This document shows, piece by piece, positions 8,204 to 16,618 of a DNA stretch of 21,689 bases. The stretch is from Lachnospiraceae bacterium. Lineage in GTDB: Bacteria; Bacillota_A; Clostridia; Lachnospirales; Lachnospiraceae. The notes beneath the pieces are model-generated. The model made no database searches. It was given only the letters and a program-made list of their open reading frames with translations, and was not told the DNA's origin. Position numbers and translations under genes: made by a program. Numbering within the stretch: position 1 is the first letter of the stretch; each line of letters starts with the position of its first letter. The stretch covers positions 1-21,689 of the forward strand of contig JAILDD010000031.1 in assembly GCA_024689605.1 (NCBI GenBank). The letters run 5' to 3'.

Positions 8204-9523
8204 TTACTCGTCATCTTCGTCATTTCTTACTCTTGTCTTATTATACTGTGCGGAGGTTCTGCGCTGTGCGCCCCCCTGTACAGATCTTCCTGCAGAAGTT
8301 CTTGAGACAGGCTGTGAGCGCCTTGCCTGGGTACGTACCTGTCCGCCTTCGGGCCTTCTCTCGGAGCGTCTTTCAACTACCTCCTTTGAAGGCATTACCT
8401 TGGTCTCTGACAGATCCTCGCTGTACTCATCATAATCATCTTCGTCGTCGTAATCATCATCGGGTATATTTGAAGGCTTCTGTGCGGTAGCAAGTGATCT
8501 TCTTGAAGGATCAGCCCTTCTTACCCTTCCGTTTCCGCTACCCTGCTGATATGAAGAACCTGCGGGCTGTCTTGAACCCTGGCGACCGGCAGGAACTACC
8601 GGTCTTGAAGAAGTTGCACGTCTCGCTGAAGCTGCATTTCTTGATGCAGGGCGTCTCGCGGGTCTTTCCTCCTCCTCGTCATCATCGTCGTCATCATCAA
8701 AATCATCATCATCGTCATCATCATCGTCGTCATAAGAGGAATTGTTTCCACCTCCGAACTGCTTCATTCCGAGAATGACAACAACAATTATAAGCGCTAC
8801 ACAGAGCACACCGAATACGATGGCCATTATAAGATATCCGCTACCGGAAGAAGTCTTAGCTGTAGAAGCAGCAGTAAACAGAGAACTGTTATATCTGATC
8901 CAGATCATATCGCTGCTGTCTGTTGCATCCAGCAGATACCATCCCGGATCACCGCCCATAGTCTGTGCATATATGATATAGAAAGTACCGTTCTGCCAGC
9001 CTGTTACGGATCCAGCTCCTGTATTAAGCGTAACCTTGATGAATCCTTCAGGAATAACATCAGGATCTGCTGTAGGCTCTAATGCATTAAGTGTCGCAGA
9101 TGAAGATGCAGGAGCCGGTTCTTCAGGTGTTTCCTCTTCAGTAGCTTCACCTTCACCTTCACCTTCCTCCGGTGCTTCGCCCTCATCAGGGGTTTCCTCA
9201 GCTGTAGCGGTTACCTCTACCATATCACCGCGGATATAGCCTGATACTGAATCACTTTCAACCCTGTACCATACATAGTCTCCGGCCTCAACAACCTCGG
9301 CCACAACAAAAGACTGGCCCTTATCTGCTGCACCTGCTTTTTCACTGTCAGTCGATGCGGATTTACGTACGTTACATCCACCGTCCTTTGTAACAGTGAT
9401 GGTATCGCCTTCGTTTGCTGCAGCAAAGACTAACATCTGCATTGCAAACATAAGGACAAATGCCAGAAAAAGCGCCGGCAACATCCTGAAACAAATGTTT
9501 TTTCTAACTGTTCTGCTTTCCAT
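8204..9523 (-). CDS. Membrane-anchored SH3b protein with polyacidic/basic disordered tail
   Basis: 439 aa of unknown function. Residues 1-35 are a signal peptide or N-terminal anchor; about 39-105 form a bacterial SH3 (SH3b) domain (CNVRKSAS, YVWYRVES, GYIRGDMVEV); 107-140 are a Glu/Pro/Thr linker; about 155-215 form a second small extracytoplasmic region with aromatic strands; about 230-252 span the membrane. The cytoplasmic tail begins with 22 residues (265-286), 21 of them Asp or Glu, then an Arg/Ser/Gln-rich low-complexity region, a second Asp/Glu/Tyr patch (about 355-370) and an Arg-rich end closing in DEDDE. SH3b domains often bind peptidoglycan, so the protein may link the wall to a cytoplasmic partner; this is inferred. 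The start has GGAGGAAG upstream. The gene is flanked by its own promoter candidates and a terminator. Confidence 0.85.
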   Translation of the reverse strand: MESRTVRKNICFRMLPALFLAFVLMFAMQMLVFAAANEGDTITVTKDGGCNVRKSASTDSEKAGAADKGQSFVVAEVVEAGDYVWYRVESDSVSGYIRGDMVEVTATAEETPDEGEAPEEGEGEGEATEEETPEEPAPASSSATLNALEPTADPDVIPEGFIKVTLNTGAGSVTGWQNGTFYIIYAQTMGGDPGWYLLDATDSSDMIWIRYNSSLFTAASTAKTSSGSGYLIMAIVFGVLCVALIIVVVILGMKQFGGGNNSSYDDDDDDDDDDFDDDDDDDEEEERPARRPASRNAASARRATSSRPVVPAGRQGSRQPAGSSYQQGSGNGRVRRADPSRRSLATAQKPSNIPDDDYDDEDDYDEYSEDLSETKVMPSKEVVERRSERRPEGGQVRTQARRSQPVSRTSAGRSVQGGAQRRTSAQYNKTRVRNDEDDE

Positions 9524-9595
9524 ACTTTTCTTCCTCCGTAAAACTCAAAACCTATGCATACTGTTATTTTTTCGTTCGATATGCACAACACAAGG

Positions 9596-9657
9596 ATTTT
9601 ATCATATTATTCGTAATATTGCACTCTTTTTTTATAAAAATAATAAATTTATGTCAA
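9596..9657 (-). promoter_or_regulatory. Promoter region of the SH3-domain gene (two candidates)
   Basis: Two candidates lie between purD and the SH3 gene. One is TTGACA (9657-9652), 17 bp, then TAAAAA (9634-9629), where a TATAAA at 9636-9631 would give a 15-bp spacer. The other is the extended -10 TGATAAAAT (9604-9596). A 16-bp inverted repeat, ATATTA-CGAA-TAATAT on the minus strand (9604-9619), abuts the second one and could be an operator. Confidence 0.45.
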
Positions 9658-9664
9658 CCGACAC

Positions 9665-10936
9665 CTACGCTTCGTCAATCGCTTTTCCTATGTCATGGCG
9701 CATGTACTTGTTTTCAAACTCTATCCAGCCGGTTGCTTCATAGGCTTTTGCTCTCGCCTGCTTCAGGTCATCACCTTTTGCTGTAATACCAAGAACTCTT
9801 CCGCCGTTTGTCACTATTTTCCCCTCTGCAAACTTAGAACCTGCATGGAAGCAGAAATAATCATCTTTATCCTTAAAATTCTCCAGTCCCTTTATCTCAT
9901 AGCCCTTTTCGTATTTGACGGGATATCCTTCACTTGCAAGGACTACGCAGACAGCAGCATTATCTTCAAATTCAAGTTCAACATCGCCTAAAGTACCGTC
10001 AACACAGGCTTCAATTACGTCCAGCAAATCATTCTTCATTCTTGGAATAACCACCTGTGCCTCGGGATCACCGAAACGTGCGTTGTACTCAAGCACCTTC
10101 GGGCCATCCTCAGTGATCATAAGTCCAAAGAAAATGATGCCCTTGAACTCACGGCCCTCAGCCCTCATTGCATCAACTGTGGGCTGATATATCTTTTCAC
10201 GGCATATCCTGTCTACCTCTTCAGTGTAGAAAGGACTGGGTGAAAATGTGCCCATTCCGCCGGTGTTAAGACCGGTGTCGCCGTCGCCTGCCCGCTTATG
10301 ATCCTGAGCGCTTGTCATAATGCGGATATTCTTTCCGTCCACAAAACTAAGAACAGAAACCTCACGGCCTGTCATGAATTCCTCAACCACCATTCTGGAT
10401 CCTGCGGAACCAAATTTCTTGTCCTGCATGATCTCTTTTACGCCTTCTTTTGCACTTTCAAGATCGTTGCAAATAAGAACGCCCTTTCCCAGGGCCAGAC
10501 CGTCAGCCTTAAGCACTATGGGCATTTTAGCAGTCTCAATATATTCCAATGCTTTTTCAGGATCATCAAATGTTTCATAAGCAGCTGTAGGAATGCCGTA
10601 TTTTTTCATCAGATCCTTTGAAAAAGCCTTGCTTCCTTCAAGTATTGCTGCATTTTTACGAGGTCCGAAAGCCTTAATACCTGCTTTTTCAAACTCATCC
10701 ACAAGTCCGGCAGCAAGAGGATCATCAGGAGCAACTACCACAAGATCAATGTCATTTTCTTTTGCAAAAGCAACCTGTTTTTCAAAGTCCATTACGCCTA
10801 TATCGACGCATTCTGCATATTCAGCAATGCCTGCATTACCGGGGGCACAATAAAGCTTGGTCACACGTTCGCTTTTATGAAGCCCATAACATATGGCATG
10901 CTCTCTTCCGCCGCCGCCAACAACAAGTATCTTCAT
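9665..10936 (-). CDS. purD: Phosphoribosylamine-glycine ligase PurD
   Basis: 423 aa, standard length. PurD (GAR synthetase) ligates glycine to phosphoribosylamine with ATP, the second step of purine synthesis. It has the N-terminal MKILVVGGGGREHAI, the ATP-grasp core with MPIVLKADGLALGKGV and GGMGTFSPSP, and the metal-binding VLEYNARFGDPEAQ. The ribosome binding site AGGAGG (10949-10954) overlaps the purN stop codon, and purD starts 16 bases after it, so purN and purD are in one operon. It is the last gene of the purE-M-N-D set. No clear terminator follows before the SH3 gene. Confidence 0.98.
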   Translation of the reverse strand: MKILVVGGGGREHAICYGLHKSERVTKLYCAPGNAGIAEYAECVDIGVMDFEKQVAFAKENDIDLVVVAPDDPLAAGLVDEFEKAGIKAFGPRKNAAILEGSKAFSKDLMKKYGIPTAAYETFDDPEKALEYIETAKMPIVLKADGLALGKGVLICNDLESAKEGVKEIMQDKKFGSAGSRMVVEEFMTGREVSVLSFVDGKNIRIMTSAQDHKRAGDGDTGLNTGGMGTFSPSPFYTEEVDRICREKIYQPTVDAMRAEGREFKGIIFFGLMITEDGPKVLEYNARFGDPEAQVVIPRMKNDLLDVIEACVDGTLGDVELEFEDNAAVCVVLASEGYPVKYEKGYEIKGLENFKDKDDYFCFHAGSKFAEGKIVTNGGRVLGITAKGDDLKQARAKAYEATGWIEFENKYMRHDIGKAIDEA

Positions 10937-10952
10937 ACTGTAATATATCCTC

Positions 10953-11567
10953 CTATTTTCTTTCCATTCCTATGTTGATCTCGCCGTTTGCTATTTCATC
11001 TATAACCTCCGGCATGATAACCCATTCAGCCTGCTCCATAACGCGTTTCTGAAGTATTTCCGGGGTGTCGCCTTCGTGCACATCCACGGCTTTCTGCCTG
11101 ATTATGGGACCTGTATCCGTTCCTTCATCAACAAAATGAACTGTGGCACCGGTTACTTTTACGCCTCTGGCAAGTGCTGCTTCATGCACTTTGAGACCAT
11201 AAAAACCGTCGCCGCAAAATGACGGAATCAGCGAAGGATGGATATTAATGATCTTTCGCTGATATTTCCTTATCATTTCAGGCGGAAGCACCACCATGAA
11301 GCCTGCAAGGACCACCAGGTCCGGAATTGCACTGTCTACTGCATCAATCAGTGCCGTGTAAAAACTATCCTTATCGGGATAATTCTTCCGGCAGACGCAG
11401 ACACTCTTTATCCCGTTTTCCTCAGCTCTTTTAAGTGCATAAGCATCAGGCTTGTTGGATATTACCGAAACTATCTCGGCATTTGTTATCCTGCCGTCTT
11501 TTATAGCATCAATTATCGCCTGAAGATTTGTGCCGCCGCCGGAAACACATACAGCGATCCTTAGCAT
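10953..11567 (-). CDS. purN: Phosphoribosylglycinamide formyltransferase PurN
   Basis: 204 aa, the folate-dependent GAR transformylase, third step of purine synthesis, using 10-formyl-tetrahydrofolate. It shows the phosphate-binding [11 protein letters not shown] (8-18), the catalytic Asn108 and His110 in [11 protein letters not shown], and the active-site Asp in [13 protein letters not shown] (about 151). The start ATG lies inside the end of purM, a 7-base overlap, and has GGAG upstream, so translation is coupled to purM. It makes a formate-dependent PurT unnecessary in this organism, though one could exist elsewhere. Confidence 0.97.
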   Translation of the reverse strand: MLRIAVCVSGGGTNLQAIIDAIKDGRITNAEIVSVISNKPDAYALKRAEENGIKSVCVCRKNYPDKDSFYTALIDAVDSAIPDLVVLAGFMVVLPPEMIRKYQRKIINIHPSLIPSFCGDGFYGLKVHEAALARGVKVTGATVHFVDEGTDTGPIIRQKAVDVHEGDTPEILQKRVMEQAEWVIMPEVIDEIANGEINIGMERK

Positions 11568-12589
11568 ATTACCGTCTCCTTCACATCACTGTCAGCCACT
11601 TCACCGATTATGTAACCCTTCTCTCCGGCTGCGTCAAGTGCCTTCACGGCAGCATCCGCATCAGCAGGATCAAGGGCAAGAACCATGCCCACACCCATAT
11701 TATAGGTGTTGTACATTACGTGGTCTTCAATCTTTCCGGTATCCTGTAAAAGCCTGAATATGGCAGGAACTTCGTAGCTGTACTTCTTAACTTTTGCGCA
11801 GGTTCCGTCAGGAAGCATCCTGGGGATGTTCTCATAAAAACCGCCGCCCGTGATGTGGCTGCATCCCTTTATTGTGATACCGGCATCCTTTACGGATTTA
11901 AGAGCCTTTACATATATCTTTGTCGGCTCTATAAGTGCTTCACCCAAAGGCCTTCCAAGCTCCGAGTTATAACGAATGAGGTTGTCGGCATTCATCTGGA
12001 AAACCTTTCTTACAAGGGAAAAACCGTTTGAATGAACGCCGCTTGAAGCTATGCCCACAAGCACATCACCGGATTTTATATTTTCTCCCGTTATGAGATC
12101 CTTTCTGTCTGCTACACCTACTGCAAAGCCGGCAAGGTCATACTCTTCCTCGGGATAAAACCCGGGCATCTCTGCTGTCTCGCCACCTATAAGTGCGCAG
12201 CCTGCCTGCTTACAGCCTTCAGCTACGCCTTTTACAATAAGAGCGATCTTCTCGGGATAATTCTTACCGCATGCAATATAGTCCAGGAAATACAGAGGCT
12301 CACCGCCTGCACATGCCACATCGTTCACGCACATTGCCACGCAGTCAATACCTACGGTATCATGCTTATCCAGAAGGAACGCAAGTTTAAGCTTGGTTCC
12401 TACACCGTCTGTTCCTGACAGAAGGATAGGATCCTCCATATCCTTAATGGCTTTTAATGAAAAAGCCCCGGAAAAACCGCCTAAGCCGCCAAGAACCTCG
12501 CTCCTCATGGTCTCAGCAACATATTTCTTTATGAGTTCAACCGACTTGTATCCGGCCTCAATATCAACACCGGCATTCTTATAATCCAT
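11561..12589 (-). CDS. purM: Phosphoribosylformylglycinamidine cyclo-ligase PurM
   Basis: 342 aa, AIR synthetase, which closes the imidazole ring with ATP (fifth step). It has the N-terminal [12 protein letters not shown], the glycine-rich [10 protein letters not shown], the conserved [24 protein letters not shown] and [16 protein letters not shown]. The start is ATG 12589 behind AAAGGAGG. It overlaps purN at its 3' end and follows purE after 95 bases that hold only weak promoter-like sequence. The C-terminus is VIC, with the stop inside the purN start region. Confidence 0.97.
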   Translation of the reverse strand: MDYKNAGVDIEAGYKSVELIKKYVAETMRSEVLGGLGGFSGAFSLKAIKDMEDPILLSGTDGVGTKLKLAFLLDKHDTVGIDCVAMCVNDVACAGGEPLYFLDYIACGKNYPEKIALIVKGVAEGCKQAGCALIGGETAEMPGFYPEEEYDLAGFAVGVADRKDLITGENIKSGDVLVGIASSGVHSNGFSLVRKVFQMNADNLIRYNSELGRPLGEALIEPTKIYVKALKSVKDAGITIKGCSHITGGGFYENIPRMLPDGTCAKVKKYSYEVPAIFRLLQDTGKIEDHVMYNTYNMGVGMVLALDPADADAAVKALDAAGEKGYIIGEVADSDVKETVIC

Positions 12590-12684
12590 TACGTTCCTCC
12601 TTTATCTATGGTTAACAGTTAATGCATCTTTTAAATGGCTTCAGGACCTCAACAACAAATGCTTCGGTTCATACGAAATAGTGA

Positions 12685-13185
12685 TCAATAGTTCTCGTAT
12701 CCAACATCGGCAAGTTTTGCATCCTTTGCAATAACCTGATCTTTCATATCTGTAGTAAACTTCTTAAGTCTTTCAAGGATTGCCGGATTTGACATGGCCA
12801 GCATCTTTGCTGCAAGAATTCCCGCATTCTTTCCACCGTTTATAGCAACAGTTGCCACAGGTATTCCGGAAGGCATCTGTACTATTGAATAAAGCGAATC
12901 CCTTCCTCCCAAGGACTCTGTATGCATAGGAATACCTATAACGGGCATGGGGAATATAGCAGCGCACATTCCCGGAAGATGGGCCGCCATTCCGGCACCT
13001 GCGATTATTACCTTGACGCCTCTGTCCTCTGCAGTCCTGGCATATTCAAAGAATTCTTCAGGCTCACGATGGGCCGAGATTATCCTCATTTCGAATTCGA
13101 TTCCCAGCTCCTTAAGTACGTCAGCTGCTTTTTTCATAACGGGCATATCCGAATCGCTGCCCATGACTATGCTCACCTGTGGCAT
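12685..13185 (-). CDS. purE: N5-CAIR mutase PurE (class I)
   Basis: 166 aa. PurE class I converts N5-CAIR, made by PurK, to CAIR. The sequence has GSDSDMPVM (substrate phosphate and Ser/Asp catalytic loop, about 9-17), SAHREPEEFFEYA with the catalytic His, and GAGMAAHLPG. The AHR and GAGMAAHLPG signatures and the length match class I rather than class II, which also occurs in Clostridia. purK is not in the window. The start is ATG 13185 with AGGAGG. It begins 26 bases after the M29-type aminopeptidase gene with no obvious promoter in the gap, so it may be read from the pyr side or from a promoter inside that gene. Confidence 0.96.
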   Translation of the reverse strand: MPQVSIVMGSDSDMPVMKKAADVLKELGIEFEMRIISAHREPEEFFEYARTAEDRGVKVIIAGAGMAAHLPGMCAAIFPMPVIGIPMHTESLGGRDSLYSIVQMPSGIPVATVAINGGKNAGILAAKMLAMSNPAILERLKKFTTDMKDQVIAKDAKLADVGYENY

Positions 13186-13211
13186 GTTTTCTTCCTCCTG
13201 ATATTGTTGTT

Positions 13212-15347
13212 TTATAATTCAAAAGCTTTATTCAGCTCCTCTGTTCCTTTCAGTACAAACCTTCCGTCTTTTATTATTGCTGTCTCGCTTCCGTCTGTAG
13301 CTACAGCTGTCAGGCTTCCCAGCTCGTCATACGGAATCGTTATATCTGTATGGCAGTTAAAATACGCCTTTGAAATATCTTTTTTTCTGAGAATGGATAT
13401 TTCATTATCCCTGGCAATTATCTCTTTGCCATCAGGATTATATACCTTAATATCCTCACTGTGTGAATAGCATGTATCACCCAGTGCAAAATGCGGCCCT
13501 GTCTTTTCTGCAATCAGTATGGGCAGCAGTGATTCAAAACCATATTTTTTTGACAATACATAGGCTGTGGTGTTTGTGCCTATGGCCGCCTCTCCCACAG
13601 GAAGGGTCTTATGGTTAAAAAGTATATTTTCTTCTATGAAATGCCTGCATTCGGCCGGATCTTCAAAATTGGCACATGAATAGTCAGAAACCATACCGTC
13701 TGTTAATTCAATCCTGAGATCCCTGTATTCTATCTCATTCAGGAAAACTCTGCTTACATGCAGCGTACCGTTAGTACCATTAAGCACCGGTGATGTAAAT
13801 ACCTCACCTACGGGAATATTAACATCCGCAACACAATTTTCAAATTTAGTCTGATGCTCCGGATCCGCCAATTCCACAAGGGCTATAGTCAGGTCCGTAC
13901 AGTTTCCGTTCATTCCCCTGACACATATGTGGTCAGCCTTATCCAGGACATCTATTATATTCTGCTGTATACTGAAATATAGTTCATTATCCAGCGTATT
14001 TATCTTAAGCACCGCATCAAAGATCTTCTCAAAATCCTTCCCAGAATCATAGACCGGAAGCGCCATAATGGTAAAGCTCCGTTCCTCGCCGGGAATAAAA
14101 TGATTAGTCATTGTACCGCTTTCAGTACGGAAACGGACATTCAGGCTCCGCTGCTTTTCGCTGTATTTTAAAGCATTTACACAACTTTCAGGAACAAAGG
14201 GCTTAGAGCCGAAACACTCAAGCACTACAGGTCCTGCATGAACCTTAGCGCTGTCCTTATGTTTCTCCCATGCGGCTTTCAGGCATTCCAGCCTCCTGGT
14301 CACCAGCTGTCCGTCAAGGATAAATGCAAGATCCTCCAGATGGTCAAAATCAAACTGGGGATTGGGATTAGCACCGAAAAATCCATTCTTTGAGACACTG
14401 TAGCCGTTAAATAAGCTCTGCCCGCTCCTGTGGATCACCGCATCCAGCCCCATATCCTTAAGATTATCAACGGCTTTTGCGATTATCCGCTCAAAACCTA
14501 TGGGATATCTAATGTCTGCAGTCTTTTTTATGGACAGATCCCTGCCGCTTATTTCAAAGCCCCGCCGATAGCCTTCCGTTAAGGTACCGGCAATAGATGA
14601 GATTTCCTCTTCTGACAGTGATGCGATATACTCCGCTGTCTTTATTTCGTTTTCCGTGATATATTCGCCATACCGGTAAAGCTTTTTAATATCCTCAGGA
14701 TCAGACGCATACTCTTTTATGATCGATGCAGCAAAGCAGTTTTTTGCTTCGGTAAGCGTACATATCTTTTTTTCGCATTCCGTTTCGTAATAATCACTTA
14801 CATAGACATAAATATCTTCTTTAATATGTTTTAATAATGTTTCTTCGTTTACAGCGTCAGATTCCGTATAGTAATCATTTACAGAAGTATTGATCATCAG
14901 CAGGAGTTCCATCCTGATAAGCAGACCTTCCGGGTCATTTTCAAAAACAGATGGTATTGCCGCGCGCATCTCTGCTGCAATAAGAGAAACTGCAGCACCT
15001 GTATATTCACCGAAAATTCCGGCAGCATGCCCGGGATCAAAATAAGAGGAGTGGTAATTTCCGGGGAGCACATCTTCATACAGCTTTTTATTTATTTCTG
15101 CAAGATATGTATCATCTTCCGGAACTGCACAGATATGATCATATACATCTTTCAGAAACAAAAGAAAAGACGCCTGACATGAAAAAAAATCCAGCCACGC
15201 TTTCTGCTTCTGAATCATATCAGCCGGAACACCGGACACTGAATCCGTTTCCGGAGCTTCACTGCCACAAAGCTGCCCAAGGCGGCCGCATGCCAGTTCA
15301 AACCTCTCGGCCAAAAGTCCGCTGTCTGCCATAATATCTTCACTCAT
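13212..15347 (-). CDS. M29-type aminopeptidase with long N-terminal extension
   Basis: 711 aa from the chosen start. The C-terminal half matches metallopeptidase family M29 (AmpS/PepS/aminopeptidase T). Candidate metal ligands are Glu515 in VGEVFTSP, Glu586 in VGEAAIG, His619 and Tyr627 in GPHFALGDTCY, and His666/Asp668 in CHTDI. GMNGNCTDLTIAL also fits the family. M29 enzymes are usually about 370-420 aa, so the first 300 or so residues are an extra, mostly helical region I do not recognise; it has no signal peptide. The enzyme should release N-terminal residues from peptides in the cytoplasm. The start at 15347 overlaps the preceding stop as ATGA, with GGAAGGG upstream; an in-frame ATG 11 codons earlier lies inside the preceding gene. 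Its place between pyr and pur genes has no obvious metabolic reason. Confidence 0.85.
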   Translation of the reverse strand: MSEDIMADSGLLAERFELACGRLGQLCGSEAPETDSVSGVPADMIQKQKAWLDFFSCQASFLLFLKDVYDHICAVPEDDTYLAEINKKLYEDVLPGNYHSSYFDPGHAAGIFGEYTGAAVSLIAAEMRAAIPSVFENDPEGLLIRMELLLMINTSVNDYYTESDAVNEETLLKHIKEDIYVYVSDYYETECEKKICTLTEAKNCFAASIIKEYASDPEDIKKLYRYGEYITENEIKTAEYIASLSEEEISSIAGTLTEGYRRGFEISGRDLSIKKTADIRYPIGFERIIAKAVDNLKDMGLDAVIHRSGQSLFNGYSVSKNGFFGANPNPQFDFDHLEDLAFILDGQLVTRRLECLKAAWEKHKDSAKVHAGPVVLECFGSKPFVPESCVNALKYSEKQRSLNVRFRTESGTMTNHFIPGEERSFTIMALPVYDSGKDFEKIFDAVLKINTLDNELYFSIQQNIIDVLDKADHICVRGMNGNCTDLTIALVELADPEHQTKFENCVADVNIPVGEVFTSPVLNGTNGTLHVSRVFLNEIEYRDLRIELTDGMVSDYSCANFEDPAECRHFIEENILFNHKTLPVGEAAIGTNTTAYVLSKKYGFESLLPILIAEKTGPHFALGDTCYSHSEDIKVYNPDGKEIIARDNEISILRKKDISKAYFNCHTDITIPYDELGSLTAVATDGSETAIIKDGRFVLKGTEELNKAFEL

Positions 15348-15667
15348 CCTGCAATAATCCCTTCCGTGATCATCACCCATATTACAACGATCATAAGACC
15401 GTTAAGTGCTATTCCCATATTCGGAAACAGGTAATAACACTCCCTTTTTCTTCTGGCGATGATACCCAGAATCACACCGGCCACAGACATAACGGTACCA
15501 AGTATGACAGCAAGCGCATACTGCACTGCTACCTCACCGCCGGCTCTGACGCTCAAGGCTATGGCCGCAACAAACGCACCAACAGAAATCACACCAAGCA
15601 GAAAGGACATGATTCCTAAAAGCGGGTGGGTTTTGTTGCTGAATTTGTACTTATCAAGAAGACTCAT
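15344..15667 (-). CDS. Small membrane protein of unknown function (107 aa)
   Basis: 107 aa. A short basic N-terminus (MSLLDKYKFSNKTHP) is followed by three hydrophobic helices, roughly residues 16-40, 48-70 and 82-103, with a basic loop (ARRKREC) between the second and third. It resembles generic DUF4190-like small membrane proteins but has no motif I can name. It starts 2 bases after the stop of the 50-aa gene with almost no Shine-Dalgarno sequence of its own, and its stop overlaps the M29 start (ATGA). All three genes therefore look translationally coupled. Function unknown. Confidence 0.75.
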   Translation of the reverse strand: MSLLDKYKFSNKTHPLLGIMSFLLGVISVGAFVAAIALSVRAGGEVAVQYALAVILGTVMSVAGVILGIIARRKRECYYLFPNMGIALNGLMIVVIWVMITEGIIAG

Positions 15668-15669
15668 TA

Positions 15670-15822
15670 TTAAAACATCAGGTCTTTTTTACCGCTGATA
15701 AGTTTTGCACCGGTAATTATCAAAAAAACCCCTGTGGTAACACCTACCACAATGCTGACGATCCCAAGCGCAAGCGTAAGCCCGCCCGAGTTCTTCATGA
15801 GCTTATAGACCTTCTCTTCCAT
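15670..15822 (-). CDS. 50-aa single-helix membrane protein downstream of pyrE
   Basis: A 50-codon ORF: MEEKVYKLMKNSGG, one hydrophobic helix (about 15-37), then a basic end, KLISGKKDLMF. The positive C-terminal side suggests N-out/C-in or a simple membrane-associated peptide. AAGGAG lies seven bases before the ATG, and the ORF fills the gap between pyrE (36 bases upstream) and the 107-aa membrane gene (2 bases downstream) exactly, which supports translation. It has no relative I recognise. A terminator-like hairpin (15722-15751) lies inside it. Confidence 0.7.
   Translation of the reverse strand: MEEKVYKLMKNSGGLTLALGIVSIVVGVTTGVFLIITGAKLISGKKDLMF
15722..15751 (-). terminator. Intragenic terminator-like hairpin after pyrE
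   Basis: On the minus strand TGTGGTA-GGTGT-TACCACA is a perfect 7-bp stem with a 5-nt loop, then GGGG and seven T (15728-15722). The four G between stem and T-run should weaken it, so it may act as a partial terminator that lowers expression of the genes after pyrE. It lies within the 50-aa ORF. Confidence 0.35.
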
Positions 15823-15858
15823 ACCTCATCTCCTTCTGGACAGCTATCCCCTGATAGC

Positions 15859-16536
15859 TTACTTTGCGGCGCCGTACTGTGCATAGTACTCGTCGATAAG
15901 TTTCTTGATATCATCATCAATGATGACGCCGTTTGCTGTTTCCTTGTTGTAAAGGTATTCGGTAACATCCGCCATGGTGACAATAGCTGTAGTCTGAAGA
16001 AAATATTTCTCGCCCACCTCTGCCAGCGCAGAGCCTTCTCCCTTCCCCTTTTCCATTCTATCCAGAGAAACCACGAGGCCTTTAATATCGAGATCTGCCT
16101 GTGCACTCAATATAGGATAAGTCTCGTCTATGGATTTGCCGGAAGTGGTGACATCCTCTATCATTACCACCCTGTCCCCGTCTTTAAGTACCGAACCGAG
16201 AAGAATTCCGGTATCTCCGTGATCCTTTATCTCCTTGCGGTTGGCACAATACCTTACTTCTTTGCCATAAAGTTCATCTAATGCTATTGATGTTGCTACT
16301 GCCAGGGGGATTCCCTTGTATGCCGGCCCGAATAGCACATCAAAATCAAGACCGAAAGCAGAATTTATCGCCTTTGCATAATACTGGCCCAGCCTTTTTA
16401 ACTGCGCCCCGGTAACATAGGCTCCCGCATTCATGAAGAAAGGGGACTTTCTGCCGCTCTTTAATGTAAAATCGCCAAACTTAAGTACCTGGCTCTCTAC
16501 CATAAAATCTATAAATTCCTGCTTATATGCTTCCAT
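15859..16536 (-). CDS. pyrE: Orotate phosphoribosyltransferase PyrE
   Basis: 225 aa. PyrE joins orotate to PRPP to give OMP, the step before PyrF. The PRPP-binding signature is VVMIEDVTTSGKSIDE. The family's N-terminal LKSGRKSPFFMNAG and the catalytic-loop region KEIKDHGDTG, with its Lys and His, are present. The start is ATG 16536 with GGAGG six bases upstream. It follows pyrF after 82 bases, which hold a promoter candidate, so pyrE and the genes below it may be transcribed both with pyrF and independently. Confidence 0.97.
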   Translation of the reverse strand: MEAYKQEFIDFMVESQVLKFGDFTLKSGRKSPFFMNAGAYVTGAQLKRLGQYYAKAINSAFGLDFDVLFGPAYKGIPLAVATSIALDELYGKEVRYCANRKEIKDHGDTGILLGSVLKDGDRVVMIEDVTTSGKSIDETYPILSAQADLDIKGLVVSLDRMEKGKGEGSALAEVGEKYFLQTTAIVTMADVTEYLYNKETANGVIIDDDIKKLIDEYYAQYGAAK

Positions 16537-16575
16537 TGGAAACCTCCATATATCCCTGTTCTGTCACAAGTCATA

Positions 16576-16604
16576 AGTCTACCATAAGAACCCTGCCATG
16601 TAAA
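16576..16604 (-). promoter_or_regulatory. Promoter candidate for pyrE
   Basis: On the minus strand TTTACA (16604-16599), a 17-bp spacer and TAGACT (16581-16576), with TG one base before the -10 (extended -10). It lies in the pyrF-pyrE gap about 40 bases before the pyrE start. Confidence 0.5.
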
Positions 16605-16618
16605 GCAGTGAGCGCAGG

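Noticed and set aside
8494..8778. Plus-strand ORF rich in His and Arg
   Set aside because: It is the antisense reading of the Asp-codon tract of the SH3-domain gene. It has no ribosome binding site or other support.
12590..12684. Promoter or riboswitch between purE and purM
   Set aside because: Only a weak TTGTTG-17-TTTAAA and a short TTAAC/GTTAA palindrome are visible. There is no purine-riboswitch core or PurR box that I can recognise.
12922..13470. Plus-strand 182-aa ORF
   Set aside because: It is antisense to purE and the 3' end of the M29-type gene, both of which have clear family motifs.
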